This document shows, in pieces, positions 28,542 to 43,800 of a stretch of DNA of 64,000 nucleotides. The translations under genes were made by a program, and so were the position numbers. The notes beneath the pieces are model-generated. The model was not told the DNA's origin, searched no databases, and was given only the letters and a program-made list of their open reading frames with translations. Origin of the DNA: Littorina saxatilis (taxonomy: Eukaryota > Mollusca > Gastropoda > Littorinimorpha > Littorinidae); NCBI RefSeq assembly GCF_037325665.1, contig NC_090249.1, forward strand, positions 60,929,452 to 60,993,451, in the 5' to 3' direction. Position 1 is the first letter of the stretch. Each line of letters starts with the position of its first letter.

Positions 28542-31500
28542 AATTTTGATACATTTTCTGTGGGACAACAGAAGCGCTCACAGTTTAAAAAAAACTGGTA
28601 CCAGACAAGAGTTAATGCCAACAGAACACAGGTCTGAACCATGTGAGAGTAAAGAGCATCCCATGTTTTTCTGGCTTAAAAAATATTCAGGCAGCTATAT
28701 ATTCATACACTGCACAACGCTCTTCACTCCAAGTTCCCATGTTTCAGCTCAAAATAACTCACAGAGGCAAAATGTGCTACTTTTGAAACAAACAAAAAAA
28801 GTCAGTTCTGTGTTCACCCTGACCAGAGAAAATACTATATTATTGCTTAAATTATACATTAAAGGTGGTCGTCTACATGTTTGCTTTTTACATTTAGTCA
28901 AGTTTTGACTAAATGTTTTAACATATAAAATAGCTACCCTGTGTTACCGTAGCCTTCAAGACTCTGCCCCTTCTTACCTGTCTTCGCTCTTAAAGCCACA
29001 CGTCCCCACACGCAACCTCAGATCTGCTGACACAGGGCACCTTGTTGTCCCACGCATCAAACTGAACGCTTTCGGCAAGCGCGCCTTTATCTACACAGCT
29101 CCCTCTATTTGGAACTCTCTGCCCATGTCTGTCCGCCTTTCTACCTCTCTCCTTTCCTTCAAGTCCTCTCTAAAAACACACCTCTTCCGGCAATACTTCA
29201 ACCCCTAGCCTGTTCAGTATCTGCCACATTGAGGAGAGGGGTCACTTGCCATCGTAGCGCGCTGTGGGCCGGCTGGGGGCAGGTTGCGTGCTGTTTCATG
29301 TGCCTGTTGCTTTGTTTATTTCCGTGTTTGAAATCGGCATGCGGGTCTGTTTTTCCCTTGTACGTGCGCGCGATAGCTGTCGCGGTGTATGAGTGCGACT
29401 ACACGTGCCTTGGCGTGTGTGTGCGAGTGTGCGAGGGCTGTATTTTGTATATTGATTATTTGATACATGTATAAATGTGTCTCCAGGAATATGTTTTGTT
29501 TTAATCTTGTGTCGATACTATTTAGTTCTGCCTCGTTATTAGCCATTGAGTATAACTGTTTTATCATCATTGCTTTGTTGTTGTTCTTTGGCCATTTACG
29601 TTGAATGACTTGTTACACATCGACATTGATAGTTTTATTCTTCTTTTTCTTCGTCGTTCGCCAGATAGTTTTATTATAAGAACCTTTTGTAATTCCTATT
29701 AACTCGATGCTCTTTAACTATATTTATACATAAATGCATATTGTAAAGCAGTATGCATTGTTAGAGGATCTTCTAGTAGCAGTGTTCAAATGTCGAAGCT
29801 GCTTTTCCCAGTTTTACCTAAGAGACCGACTGTATATTGTGCAATTGTATTTGTCAGACTTGATTGTACCAAGTCCCTACACATGTTGTAATGCGCTTAG
29901 AGCCAAATATTTTTGTTTTTTGTAAGGGATAGGCGCAATATAAATACACTTTATTATTATTATTATTATTAGAGGGGGAATCGAGACGAGGGTCGTGGTG
30001 TATGTGTGTGTGTCTATCTGTCTGTCTGTCTTGTCTGTGTGTGAGTGTGTGTGTGTGTAGAGCGATTCAGACCAAACTACTGAACCGATCTTTATGAAAT
30101 TTGACATGAGAGTTCCTGGGAATGATATCCCCAGACGTTTTTTTCTTTTCTTCGATAAATGTCTTTTATGACGTCATATCCGGCTTTTTGTAAAAGTTGA
30201 GGCGGCACTGTCACACCCTCATTTTTCAATCAAATTGATTGAAATTTTTGTAAAGCAATCTTCGACAAAGGCCGGACTTCGGTATTGCATTTCAGCTTGG
30301 TGGCTTAAAAATTAATTTATGACTTTGGTCATTAAAAATCTGAAAATTGTAAAACAAATTTTTTTATATAAAACGATCCAAATGTACGTTCATCTTATTC
30401 TACATCATTTCTGGATTCCAAAAACATATAAATATGTTATATTTGGATTAAAAACAAGCTCTAAAAATTAAAAATATAAAAATTATGATCAAAATTAAAT
30501 TTCCGAAATCGATTTAAAAACAATTTCATCTTATTCCTTGTCGGTTCTTGATTCAAAAAACATATAGATATGATATGTTTAGATTAAAAACACGCTCAGA
30601 AAGTTAAAACGAAGAGAGGTACAGAAAAGCGTGCTATGCAGCACAGCGAAACCACAACCGCGCTGAACAGGCTCGTCAGTTTCACTCCGTTATGCACAAG
30701 CGGCGGACTACGGTCATTGTGAAAAAATGCAGTGCGTTCAGTTTCATTCTGTGAGTTTCACAGCTTGACTAAATGTAGTAATTTCGCCTTACGCGACTTG
30801 TTTTCAATAATCTTATGGTTAGATTTCGATACAAAATTATGTAAATTGATGAATGAACCATGGGGAAAAAAGTTATAGAAAACAAAATATATAAAAAAGA
30901 TTTTATTTTTGGGTAGCGTGACTCACGCTTCCAATATTTTGTTTTCTGTTTGCTGAGAACATGTGCTTTGCCTAAAAATACTGACCAATCAAATTCATGT
31001 CACTATGCTTATAGCCACGCCCAAACAAGTGCAGCAGTAGGTTTGACACTGGAGCGCTGTCCACGCTTTTTTTTAAACGCACGAAATGCACAGGATTTGA
31101 GAGGAGTTTTGCGCTTGGCATTTTCCAAATAAGGATATCCTACTATGAGTACTACGCTGGAATACTACAATGAATTTTCAAACGGCTACACTGGCTTCGT
31201 CTTTCGTGATCAAAAGGGGGTGTATTGTTGATATTTGTAGACTCTGCATTTTAATGGTCAAATGGCGATTTCGGTATAAAAATGTAGACAAGGACCTTTA
31301 AGAATTTCCTTCTTCTCTGTGTACAAAATAGTACCAAACAGAATACAATGTAATTCAGTGCAGGTTGACATCAGTTATAGAACACTGTCAACTATTCACT
31401 CAAATTTCTCTTGTTTCCCTATTTTTTTGTTTTGTTTTGTTTGTTAACTTACTTCGAACATCATTGCATACGTCTGGAAAATCCCTTGCTTTTCAAACCA

Positions 31501-34500
31501 GCTGTTCAGTATTCTTCTTCTTCAGCGTTCATAATGTGGATTCACTGATTGGTTTAAAATAAAAGCGAGTGTTCCTCGGGAGAAAGTAATATTGATCAGC
31601 CTGAGGGCAGTGAGCCACATGTCGTCATACTCCCATGACTATGAGTCAGTGAGGATATCTACGTTTGCATTCATTGACTCTGTGAATGATTGTTGTTGAA
31701 GGGAAAGTAAAACAGGAAAAGTCGAATGATGTGGATGGAGGGGGGGGGGGGGGGGGCGGCGGTTGAGGAGGGGAACTGTTAAGAAAAGAGATACAGATAG
31801 TGTTTGTGAATTGTGTAGCACTCACATCATGTATGATTGACATTGACAAGGTAATGAGGTTTGAATTGAGATGAAGGTTGAGAGACCTGCTCAGAGATCA
31901 AGGTTGAGAGACCTACTCAGAGATCAAGGTTGAGAGACCTACTCAGAGATCAAGGTTGAGAGACCTGCTCAGAGATCAAGGTTGAGAGACCTGCTCAGAG
32001 ATCAAGGTTGAGAGACCTACTCAGAGATCAAGGTTGAGAGACCTGCTCGGAGATCAAGGTTGAGAGACCTGCTCAGAGATCAAGGTTGAGAGACCTGCTC
32101 AGGGTAGTGGTGTGTATAGAAAGAAAGCTTCAGCTGTGACTGTACTCCACAATTCCCAATCAAATCAATGTTCATGCTACATGCAGTAAACCAGTTAAAC
32201 CTTTCAACGTTTACATTTTGCCCTTTGCCTCCAAATTGTAAACCTCTGTATTCTTGCCCCATCCCCAACTCCTCTAAACACCTGCAACCCTGACCCTACT
32301 CTACTGCGCCCCCCCCCCCCCCTCGCCATTTTTTTAAGCTGGGTTGAAGTGACCCCGATACTAATGCTTTTGATTCTTACACTAATCAATGGGGAGAGTG
32401 CGACATATCTGATTTCATTCACTGACTGAGTCCTTTTGTCCCCTCAAAGCTGACCATAATATTGTTCATATCAGCACTTTAAAAAAAATAACAATGAAAT
32501 ATTTTGTGTGTGATCTTGCTTGTTTGATAAGGACTGAGTGGGAGATGGTGTTGATGTACTGCTGAATGATGAAGTTTCTCGATGACAGAATGTTTGTGGT
32601 TTGCAGTTTGACCCCGGTAGTGTGTGCTTCAAGTGCTGTGTAATGCACTGTGTTTTGTGTGTGCTTCAAGTGCTGTGTAATGCACTGTGTTTTGTGTGTG
32701 CTTCAAGTGCTGTGTAATGCACTGTGTTTTGTGTGTGCTTCAAGTGCTGTGTAATGCACTGTGTTTTGTGTGTGCTTCAAGTGCTGTGTAATGCACTGTG
32801 TTTTGTGTGTGCTTCAAGTGCTGTGTAATGCACTGTGTTTTGTAACTCTATGCAGGTGATGAGATTGTCTGCATGGTACTTACCCCCATTTTGTTATTTT
32901 AGGAAAGCTTTTGTCCCGACAAGGCTGAGCGCTCATCTTAAATTACTGAGCTGTGGAGTGATGAGAACTTGTATTGACGAAGTGTGTGATTATGGTTTTA
33001 GCTTTTACACTTTATATTAGCGTCGGTTTAGTGTTCTAGGTACAGTGCAATGTTCTTTGTTATTTGAACTCCTGCTGACCGATCGCACTTACTTTTTGCA
33101 CTAGTTTTGGTGCATCATTTTATGGAACATGACCAACTTTAGATGTGTGTGTGTGAAGAAGATCTTGTGTGCAACATTGACACTTGACACCAGCACTTGT
33201 CCTCGCCCTCAAAAGTTCTAGGCCGACAGACTTGAGTTGTGGTACATAACATGTATCAGCTCTAGAACATTCGGTCTAGACAAGGAGAGAGTATAAATCC
33301 CAGAAATAAACGGTTTAGTGTTCTGATGCATTTTTGCAGAATGTGTGTGTGTTGGAATTATTTAAACCTTCCTTCCTGTCTGAGAAGTGCAGTGACTGTA
33401 TTTTGTATTTTGTACTTATAGCTGTAGAAAATTTCTAAGACCTTTTCACTAAAAGATTTCAGCTTCGCACCACAGCAACTATCAAGGTTGGACTGCTTTT
33501 GTTTAAGTGTTCCGCATGTTAAAAACTGTAATGTCATTTTCAAAATCTTAACTGTCTTTTTGTCATAGCAAGAGATTTAAATTTTTACGAGGAATAACCT
33601 CACAGTGGTCGACTACGGGTTTCTGACAGTAGTAAAAAGTGTAATTTCATAATTACTAGAACAACAATCATAATGCCAGTCGATGGTGCCCATCAGTCTC
33701 ACCTGTCTTCTTCACGACAACTTAGCGTTTACCTGTCAGGTGCGACATCTTGCAACTAGGGAGGGGAGACTATACAGTACAAGGGGGCGTAACTCTGTAC
33801 TTTGCTGTTGGAATATCCAAGGAGGGTGTTCGCACTGAAAGTGAAAACTGCTGTACCTGCAGATTATAACTTGCCGCTGTTTTCTGCTGCAAAGTGTGTG
33901 ATTTATACAACAGGGTTGACAACAAGGGCAACTCTTCCTTGTAGTAGGACGTCGACGCTGTCTTTTTGACCCCATGATGTCCTTTATGCAAATTAAGGCT
34001 GACTTCCATTGTCTTCAAGGTCTATGATCTATATATATATATATATGTATACGACTTGTGTCTGTCTGTGTGTGTGTGTGTGTTCGCGATGCACGGCCAA
34101 AGTTCTCGATGGATCTGCTTCAAATTTGGTGGGCATATTCAGGTAGACCCCGGACACAACCTGGTCGATGAGAATTTTCAACACGTGCTCTCAACGCGCA
34201 GCGCTGAACTGATTTTGGTTTTTCTGTTCATCTTCCCAGATCCATTCCCAGTAACTCTTCCTAATCTTCTCCAGTGTTTTGCGTTTATCTCCCTTCCTTC
34301 GTGTGGCGTCAATTCAATCCATATTCCCGTTACTATTTTTAGAAGGTCACTGTCCACAACGCTCAATCCATATTCCCGTTACTATTTTTAGAAGGTCACT
34401 GTCCACAATGTGGGTATTCATCTAGTTTATACATATTCATATAGCGGTGGGTGTGAGCTGGGACACTGACAGTAACAGGCCCTGTGTTTCTCCACATGTT

Positions 34501-35549
34501 CTAGCTACTTCCATACTTTGTCTTCTTGAGACAGAGGTTATGTAAAATTAGACATCTCCCCTGTTATGTAAGTTAGACTATTCTGTGATGTTTGTGCTTT
34601 GTACAGTGGAGTTGTCAGTTATAGTGACACACCCCTGTTGTAGGAATTGACAGGAGCTGTGTTCTGCTTCTTTACTTTTGATTGTCATTATCCAGGCATG
34701 TCGATCTCTGTCTTACTCTTGTTGTCTGTGAGGTCTGTGATTTAGGCAACAGAATTGGCAGTGAAGTAGCACACCCCTCTTTCCCCCTGGCCAGTTTCTC
34801 ATAGCCATTTCAGGACAAACAAGTCGCGTAAGGCGAAAATACAATATTTAGTCAAGTAGCTGCCATTTTTCAGCAAGACCGTATACTCGTAGCATCGTCA
34901 GTCCACCGCTCATGGCAAAGGCAGTGAAATTGACAAGAAGAGCGGGGTAGTAGTTGCGCTAAGAAGGATAGCACGCTTTTCTGTACCTCTCTTTGTTTTA
35001 ACTTTCTGAGCGTGTTTTTAATCCAAATATATCATATCTATATGTTTTTGGAATCAGGAACCGACAAGGAATAAGATGAAAGTGTTTTTAAATTGATTTC
35101 GAAAAAAATATTTTGATAATAATTTTTATATATTTAATTTTCAGAGCTTGTTTTTAATCCGAATATAACATATTTATATGTTTTTGGAATCAGCAAATGA
35201 TGGAGAATAAGATAAACGTAAATTTGGATCGTTTTATAAATTTTTATTTTTTTTTTACAATTTTCAGATTTTTAATGACCAAAGTCATTAATTAATTTTT
35301 AAGCCACCAAGCTGAAATGCAATACCGAAGTCCGGGCTTCGTCGAAGATTACTTGACCAAAATTTCAACCAATTTGGTTGAAAAATGAGAGCGTGACAGT
35401 GCCGCCTCAACTTTCACGAAAAGGCGGATATGACGTCATCAAAGACATTTATCAAACAAATGAAAACAAGAGGCGAAGCCTTCAAGGCTCACGTAAGAAA
35501 TAGACAAACAGTAACACAAACTCAATCACTCCGTCACACACACACACAC

Positions 35550-35612
<63 letters not shown>

Positions 35613-38600
35613 AAAGAGCATAGGTGAAACTGTGCAAGAAAGCGAGACACTAGATCTAGATCTGTCTGTCTGCATGTAGCCTACTTACATGGACACGACT
35701 GCCAAATAGTCTCGGCCCGCTCAAAATAACAATCACCGAGACTTTCAGTAATTCCATCGCGTGACGTCTAACCCTCGTACGTCATAATGTGACGTCAATG
35801 TAATATGACGTCTTCAAATGTTAAAGTTTCTACCACAGACATACATACATACATACATACATACATACGCACGCACGCACGCACGCACGCACAGACAGAC
35901 AAAAGTTAGCATCGCATAGGCTACACTTCGTGAGCCAAAAACGTTCGGGGATTTCATACCCAGGAACTCTCATGTCAAATTTCATAAAGATCGGTCCAGT
36001 AGTTTAGTCTGAATCGCTCTACACACACACACACACACACACGCACACACGCACATACACCACGACCCTCGTTTCGATTCCCCCTCGATGTTAAAATATT
36101 TAGTCAAAACTTGACTAAATATAAAAAGATTGTCACTTCTCTTCCTTGTGAAGGTTACAAAACAGGATGTTAGCATGGTTCATGAAATAAGTTGCTCTTT
36201 TTTTGTGTGAACCGGTTGTCCATTTGTGTACCCTTTTGCAGAAACACATGTTTACAAAGTGTGAAAAAGTGAGGTACATTGTATTACTGTTAAAATATAA
36301 TGAAGTGGCAGCACATAGTCATGATAACCAAGCTTCAATTGTTTTCAGTCAATCTTTGTCTGCTCATACACAAACTAACTTGCATCAGTCTTATGAGTGA
36401 CTCAGTACAGTATCCACAAGTTTCCAGAAGCTATCGTCATCCCACCAACAGCCGCCACCCAAGAATTTACCCCCAGCTAAAAATATTGATTGCTCTCCCA
36501 CCAGCTGGTGAGTGTGAGCTATTTTTAGCGCTGAGGACCCGGCTGTTAGCATGGCAACATCACAAGCATTGTCATTGGTCCCTGATTATAGATGGGATTT
36601 CCACTGGCTGCCTTTGTGTCAGACTTATTGATTGGTTGTAATTTGTTTGGGTGTGTGCTGTGACGTAATGTCATTGGCTGGCTGTGTATTTTCAAGGTCA
36701 GGGTGGAATGGGGGGGGGGGGGGGGGGGGGGGGGGTGTATGGTACTTTGTTGTGGGTTGGGTTCACAGGGGAAACAGTGTTTGATAGTAACTTGCAGGGT
36801 GGGATGGGGTGGAGGGGGTTGATTGTGTGTGCAGGGTACTTTGTTGTGGGTTGGGTTCACAGGGGAAACAGTGTTTGATAGTAACTTGCAGGGTGGATAA
36901 AATGTCCCATAGTAACACAGTTGTTGCTGTTGCCCTAGTTGAACATTGATGTGTGAATCAGACTTTGTCAATTATTTATAGGCAGATTTTAGTGTTGTTG
37001 TTTTGTACTTAATGTAAACAATGTCTGATCTGATGTCATCCCCCATTTCCCCTTAAAGCAAACCTTAATAAGATCTGCTTTGAGGCAAGTACTTTACAAT
37101 GGTATAGCTAGAAAACGGGCGCTGTGGCGGGGTGGTAAGACGTCAGCCTCTTAATCCGAAGGTTGAGGGTTCGAATCCCGGCCGCGGCCGCCTGGTGGGT
37201 TAAGTGTGGAGATTTTTCCGATCTCCCAGGTCAACTTATGTGAAGACCTGCTTGTGGCTTATCCCCCTTCGTGTGTACACGGAAAAGATCCTGTAATCCA
37301 TGTCAGAGTTCGGTGGGTTACAGAAACACGAAAATACCCAGCATGCTTCCTCCCAAAGCGGCGTATGGCTGCCTTAATGGCGGGGTAAAAACGGTCATAC
37401 ATGTAAAAATTCCACTCGTGCAAAAACACGAGTGTATGTGGGAGTTTCAGCCCATGAACGCAGGAGAAGAAGAAGGTATAGCTAGGTTGTGAACATGCAC
37501 AGACTTGTACATTTTAACAAAACCTTTCTTAGACAAGAAACAAAGCAAGTACATTATGTGAGTGGAAGGTACATGCTCAAGGATATCATTGTGCGTGTGT
37601 GTGTGGAGAGACTTTTCAGAGAGAGAGAGAGAGAGAGTTTTCCAGATTTAGAAATCAGTTGTGATATTTTTTTAAGGGGTTTGAAAGTTTACAGAAAATA
37701 GATGGTGGGAGATGCAGAACCTGCTGGCTTAGTAATAGTAGCTTCTACGATAGCTCCTCTATAATTTTACTTTCACTTTTACATTGATCCAATTCTGATG
37801 TTGGCAGAAATGTGCACTCAGGTTTACTAGGGGGAACATGAAGTTGATGCTCGGGTCTTGGCCTGTTATTATCACTTCCAAATTCAACTTCCACATTTGT
37901 TTCCTGATGGAATATTAATGAGCAAGAAGGGTTAGTGGAGGCTCAGACTGATATACGATGCTGTCAGTGTCATGTTCATATTTCGAAAGGAAAAAGATCT
38001 ATTGTTTTTTAAATCCAGACATAAAAAGGATTTTTTTTCTTGCATGAATCACTTCCCATGTACATAAACTGGAAACAGTTGACAGCTCCTCAGAAGTGGA
38101 TATTGCGCATCAGTTCTAAGGTATTTGCAAGACTTGCAGATTTTATTTTTTGGTGAAACACTTTTGAGCCTTTTCTGTGTAAAAGCTTTGCAGAATAAAG
38201 GATGTTCACTGTGAACCTGGACCCACTGGCAGGTTGCCCCTTGCTCGTCCCATTAATCACACTCTGAGCCAGCCATCCAACTTCCAAGCCATTGTCCTCA
38301 AAACATCAAGTCTTTTGCCACAGCCACAATGAAAAGGTGCTTTAATTGTTGAAGATTTACATCTGGGCATAATTCATGCAATTTTTCCCCATGACGTGTC
38401 AAGCTTGAGCTAGAGGGTTTCCCATTATAAGAAATGTTCCCTGCTCTGCTCTGCACAGTCGATGCTGCGTCTTGTTGCCTTTGTCATGTGTTTGGAATCT
38501 GTCCTCCAGTCACGTTTGAGGGTCATTTTTCTGTCTTTTTGCTGAGCTACTGCAGACTGGCATCCACCAAGTGCATGTACATGTATCAGAAGTTAGTTTG

Positions 38601-40747
38601 CTTGCAAGCATAAAACAGTGGTCCTGTTTCAGCCGTCCCGGTGACCTGGGGTACAAAATGCAACATTTTGAAAACTGATTTTGCATAAAAATGTAATATT
38701 AATGAAAAGAAGTTGGGAAAAAGTTGTTTAGTATATTTTCAGTTGATATGTCTACTGCAAATTCTGGTATGCATATTTAGGTACGTCTTAGAAATTCTTA
38801 AGAATACAACGGTTTTGTTTTCATTGAATTTCATTAGCCTGTTCTTGTGTTTTGGGTTGCAGTCAGGAATATGGCTATTAAAGTAACTACGGATTCTTTA
38901 CATCTGCACAGGCCTCTTAACATATTAGGGGCATTAACTGGTGATACACTACAAGTCTAATTTGAGCTTACTTGCAGGTAGAATATTTTGAGTTGTTATT
39001 GCTGGGAGTAACATCAGGATAAACGCTGTAGTAACTGAACAAATGGAGCAGATTTGCATTGTTTTTCCTCAGCATGCAATGGTAAAAGACCTCACTGGGT
39101 AGCCCAGGACAGTGCATGTCATTTGCGCTTGCTGCTTTGCAAATTGCACACCTGTTGTAACTTGTAGGGCCAGTCTACAACAAGGTGCAAGACAAATGGA
39201 GTATTTGTCATAGTCCATGAAACAGTGGGAAAGAAATTAGCCCTTTTATGTCCTGGTAAGTTTGCAGAGTTTATGAGATTTCCACTTTTTAGGTCTGCTT
39301 AAAGGCACAGTAAGCCTCCCGTAAACCATCACAGATACGGTCAGGCTTTTACACACAGTACAAACACCCTTCCATTTGAACGCTCACCAAACGGGAACAT
39401 CCTAGGTGGCCTACGTAAAGAGCGAGCAATTTTCAAAGAATTTATTTTTGCGTGGTTTATCTTACCCCTGAGCCATCGTGAACCCGTGTGATCCAGTTTC
39501 CCTTTTTCACAATGTAGTCGTCAGTTAGTCATTTGAATGCGACTCGATGTGAGCTTATTTACAATAGCACGTTTTTATGCACGAAACAAACGGCTGTGGT
39601 TCACAAGAACTCTAGCGATAGCTTTTAACTGTTGAGAGGAACGGCGATATGCACTGATAAACCGTCGTCTGCTACGACCCTTGCGTGACCCTGCTTCCGG
39701 GCTTTTCTTTTTTCAAACTTTCACAACTTCGAATTGTACTGATCTTGTCTTGATGAAAAAAAAATTCTTTTATGATTAAAATTTAAAGAATGTTTGTGTA
39801 ACAAGCTGTCAATTTATTATTTAGATTTTAAAAGTTAGGTCTAGCGCAAAAACGCACCACGGTCCAAAAACATTTTGATAATCATCGATTCACGGCTATC
39901 GCCAGTTTACATCGATAGAATGAGACCCGAAGGGAAGTAACTCATGTTTGACCTGAGTTCAGGATGGGTCCAAAAAGTGTTCGAGACAATCTGCAAAATT
40001 AATTCTTTAAAAATTGCTCGCTCTTTACGTAGGGCACCTAGGATGTTCCCGTTTGGTGAGCGTTCAAATGGAAGGGTGTTTGTACTGTGTGTAAAAGCAT
40101 GACATTATCTGTGATGGTTTACGGGAGGCTTACTGTCCGGGCGTGATTTTCGGTATCATATCAGCCGTCCAGCACCAAAACGAGGCGCCATTGTTGTTTA
40201 GGACCAAGTCCACGAAAATAAATTCTTTGAAAATTTCTCACGCTCGACAGAAAGCAGCCAGGATGTTCCCGTTCGGGGAGCGTTCAAATGGAAGTATGCT
40301 TGTACTGTATGTAGACGCTCGGGGAGCTCTGTGATGGTTTACGGGAGGCTTACTGTGCCTTTAAATGTCTTTATTTTTTGACAGTCCTGTCTTTATTGTA
40401 GTCCATTTGTCTTCTGGTACGTTTGTTCTCAGCAAGAAAGAAGGGTTAATTGGTAAAAAGAAAAGGATATTCGGATTATGTAATCATCTGAAGTGTATGC
40501 GGATTATGTAATCATCCGGCCCCTTAAGTGTGTGCCCCTGTGAAGGCCATTTATCATCTGTTTCCTGGCTTTCAGTGTGGCTCTCATTATTTACCTCTGT
40601 CATGCACACACACGCACGCATGCACATCTCTAACATACACACACGCACACACACACACACATACATGATTACATCTCTCACACATGCGCACACACACACA
40701 CACACACACACATTCATCTCACACACATTCATCTCACACACATGCTT

Positions 40748-40825
<78 letters not shown>

Positions 40826-43800
40826 CCAGGGGAAATCCCAAAACGTCTTCCCGGCCTCTTTCAACCCCGCATGACATCCAAGCAAGGTCGTACACATGAT
40901 GGCCTGAATTTGTCAGGTCACAAGATGGTGGTAGCTCAGGGCTTGTCAGGTTGCAAAGTCGTTGGGGTTGACAGACGAAGGGATGACAGACGAAGTGATC
41001 CGTTGTCAGTCCAGATGCTGGTAGCCACGGTCAGTGAATCACAAAGTTGACAGCACTACATCCCATCAGTCTACTTCAGGGCCGTCCAAAAATGTAGCCC
41101 TATATAAGGAACTTCGCATTTCTCAGGGGACTCAGTCTTTCGCTAGACGCCTGCTTGTCAGCTCTGGCTTCTCTGGGCTTTGTGTTACAAAACAAGTTTT
41201 GTGCACAACTTGCTTTCTTGGAATTCTGAGGGTTTATGTTACAAAATCAGTTTTGTGAGAAAGATTAACTAAACTTGGTTTCTTAGAATGGGGTACTCTT
41301 CTGAGGGTTTATGTAACAAAATAAGTTTTGTTAGAATAAATATTTACAAAACTTGCTTTCTTGGAATAGGGTACTCTTCTGAGGCTTTATGTTACAAAAT
41401 CAGTTTTGTGAGAATATTGATTAACAAAATTGATTAATAATAATAATAATAATAATAAATAACTTTTCTATAGCGCAAGTCCCATCAATTGGCTCCAGGC
41501 GCTTTACAAATTCATTATAGAATAAACTAGCACAAATCAACAAGCATACAAAGCATACATTTAACTGAGACATAACACCAAGAACCCAAGCACTAAGCAA
41601 AAACTTGGCGTACAATGTGAAGGGAGTTCTCTTCTGAGGGTTAGATTACGAAGAAGTTTTGTGATGATCAAGATCCAACATATTGTTTGGAAAGAAAGTC
41701 GTTATTACATTTAGTCAAGTTTTGACTAAATGTTTTAACATAGAGGGGGAATCAAGACGAGGGTCGTGGTGTATGTGTGTGTGTGTGTGTGTGTGTAGAG
41801 CGATTCAGAGTAAACTACTGGACCGATCTTCATGAAATTTTTCATGAGAGTTCCTGGGTATGATATCCCCAGACTTGTTTTTCATTTTTTGTATAAATGT
41901 CTTTGATGACGTCATATCCGGCATTTTGTAAAAGTTGAGACGGCACTGTCACACCCTCATTTTTCAATAAAATTGATTGAAATTTTGGCCAAGCAATCTT
42001 CGACGAAGGCCGGACTTTGGTATTGCATTTCAGCTTGGAGGCTTAAAAATTAATTTATGACTTTGGTCATTAAAAATCTGAAAATTGTAATTAAAATTAT
42101 TTTTTTAATAAAACGATCCAAAATTACGTTTATTGTATTCTTTATCATTTTCTGATTCCATTACCAAAAACATATAAATATGTTATATTCGGATTAAAAA
42201 CAAGCTCTGAAAATTAAACATATAAAAATTATGATTAACCCTTTCGCTGCCAATCAAAACTTGCGTATGTGCATTCCTGACTGCCAGGGAATATTGGAGT
42301 TCGGGGTGTACTAATAGTAATAATTCACACAAAAAACTAGCTCCAAACTGGCAGTAGGTAGGTATAAGTAAAATTTATGTTATTTTTAAGGGAAATTGAA
42401 CCAAGAATCTGTTTTTAGTGTCTAATCATGGAAATAATAATTAGTTTGGCTTATAATGATGTTTAAATATGAACTTTTGAAAAATCAGTCCGGCGCATCT
42501 TCCGGTGCCTGTGGATCAAACACAGGTGGCTGTTTTGCTTGCTCCAAGAAAGGATTATAATCACTATCATCTACCTGTTTCCAACGAATCGTCTGAAAGA
42601 AGATCTCCCCCTTCCCCTGTCAGTATCCATAATCATTTGCACCGCCTGTAGCGTCAGTCCGGCTTTGTTTTTCCCTACTTAAGGGCCCGGTCGACTGTCA
42701 CCGTTAGCCATTTTGACGAGTCGAGATTTCTCTCCCCTACCCTGTCGCCAAGGCCGAAAATAGCCTTCAGACGCAAAACCGCGTCACCATTTATGTTTAT
42801 TCATGAGAATGAGGTATCCTACCAAGCCATTGGCTGCTATTTGTGTGTCAGCAGTGACGTAGCATTTCTGGAAAATCCCGGAACGGAGAAGACGGGTTTA
42901 CCCGTCCTAAGGCGCTGCGGCTGCACAAGCGCATGATGGGTATACCCGTCCTAAGGCAGTCAAGTGGTTAAAATTAAATTTCCGAAATCAATTTAAAAAC
43001 AATTTCATCTTATTCCTTGTCCGTTCCTGATTCCAAAAACATATAGATATGATATGTTTGGATTAAAAACACCTTCAGAAAGTTAAAAAGAATAGAGATA
43101 TAGAAAAGCGTGCTATCCTCCTCAGCGCAACCGCTACCGCACTTTTCTGGATTGTTAATTTCACTGCCTTTGCCACGAGCGGTGGACAGACGATGCTACG
43201 TGCTTGACTAAATGTTATATTTTCGCCTTACGCGACTTTTTTTTTTTTTTTTATCTGTGAGTGTGCTCTAATTTTATATGTATGGGATTGTTAAAGGATA
43301 TGGAGATTGGTTTAGATGTGAGAAGTTAGGTTGGGAAAGATGGGGACAAAAAGTGGGGTGAACACACAGAAAACATATTACTGTGGCTGTTCCTAAACAA
43401 AAGAAAAAAAGAAAAGAAGAAAATAGAAAACAGAGATGTTCCAAGTTGAGAATGAAAGTGCGACCAAACTCTATCACTAGTGCTTGAATTGTAAGCACTC
43501 GCAAATACCAAAACCCATGAATTAATTCTTTGTAAATAGGATGGGGCTTACTACAAAATCTAACAATACTACTGACTGTGGATCGTCCTTGATTTTGTTG
43601 TTGTTGATAGAATAAGATTTAGGCTGACATGGTCCATTTTCATAAAATAGATCCAAATGTTATTGGCAAAATAGCTTCAAAGCTTCTTTTTGCATTGATG
43701 AGTCAAAGTGTCCATAGTTTGCATCTAAAGGTTTTCTGAAAATGTAGAATAAAAATGTGTAGCCTTGTGCAAGAGTTTGCTATTGATTTTCAATTCCAGC

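Noticed and set aside
34051-34428. Recurring ~100-codon frame in repeat B copies
   Set aside because: The frame appears in all copies only because the repeats are similar. It contains no known domain and is disrupted differently in each copy.
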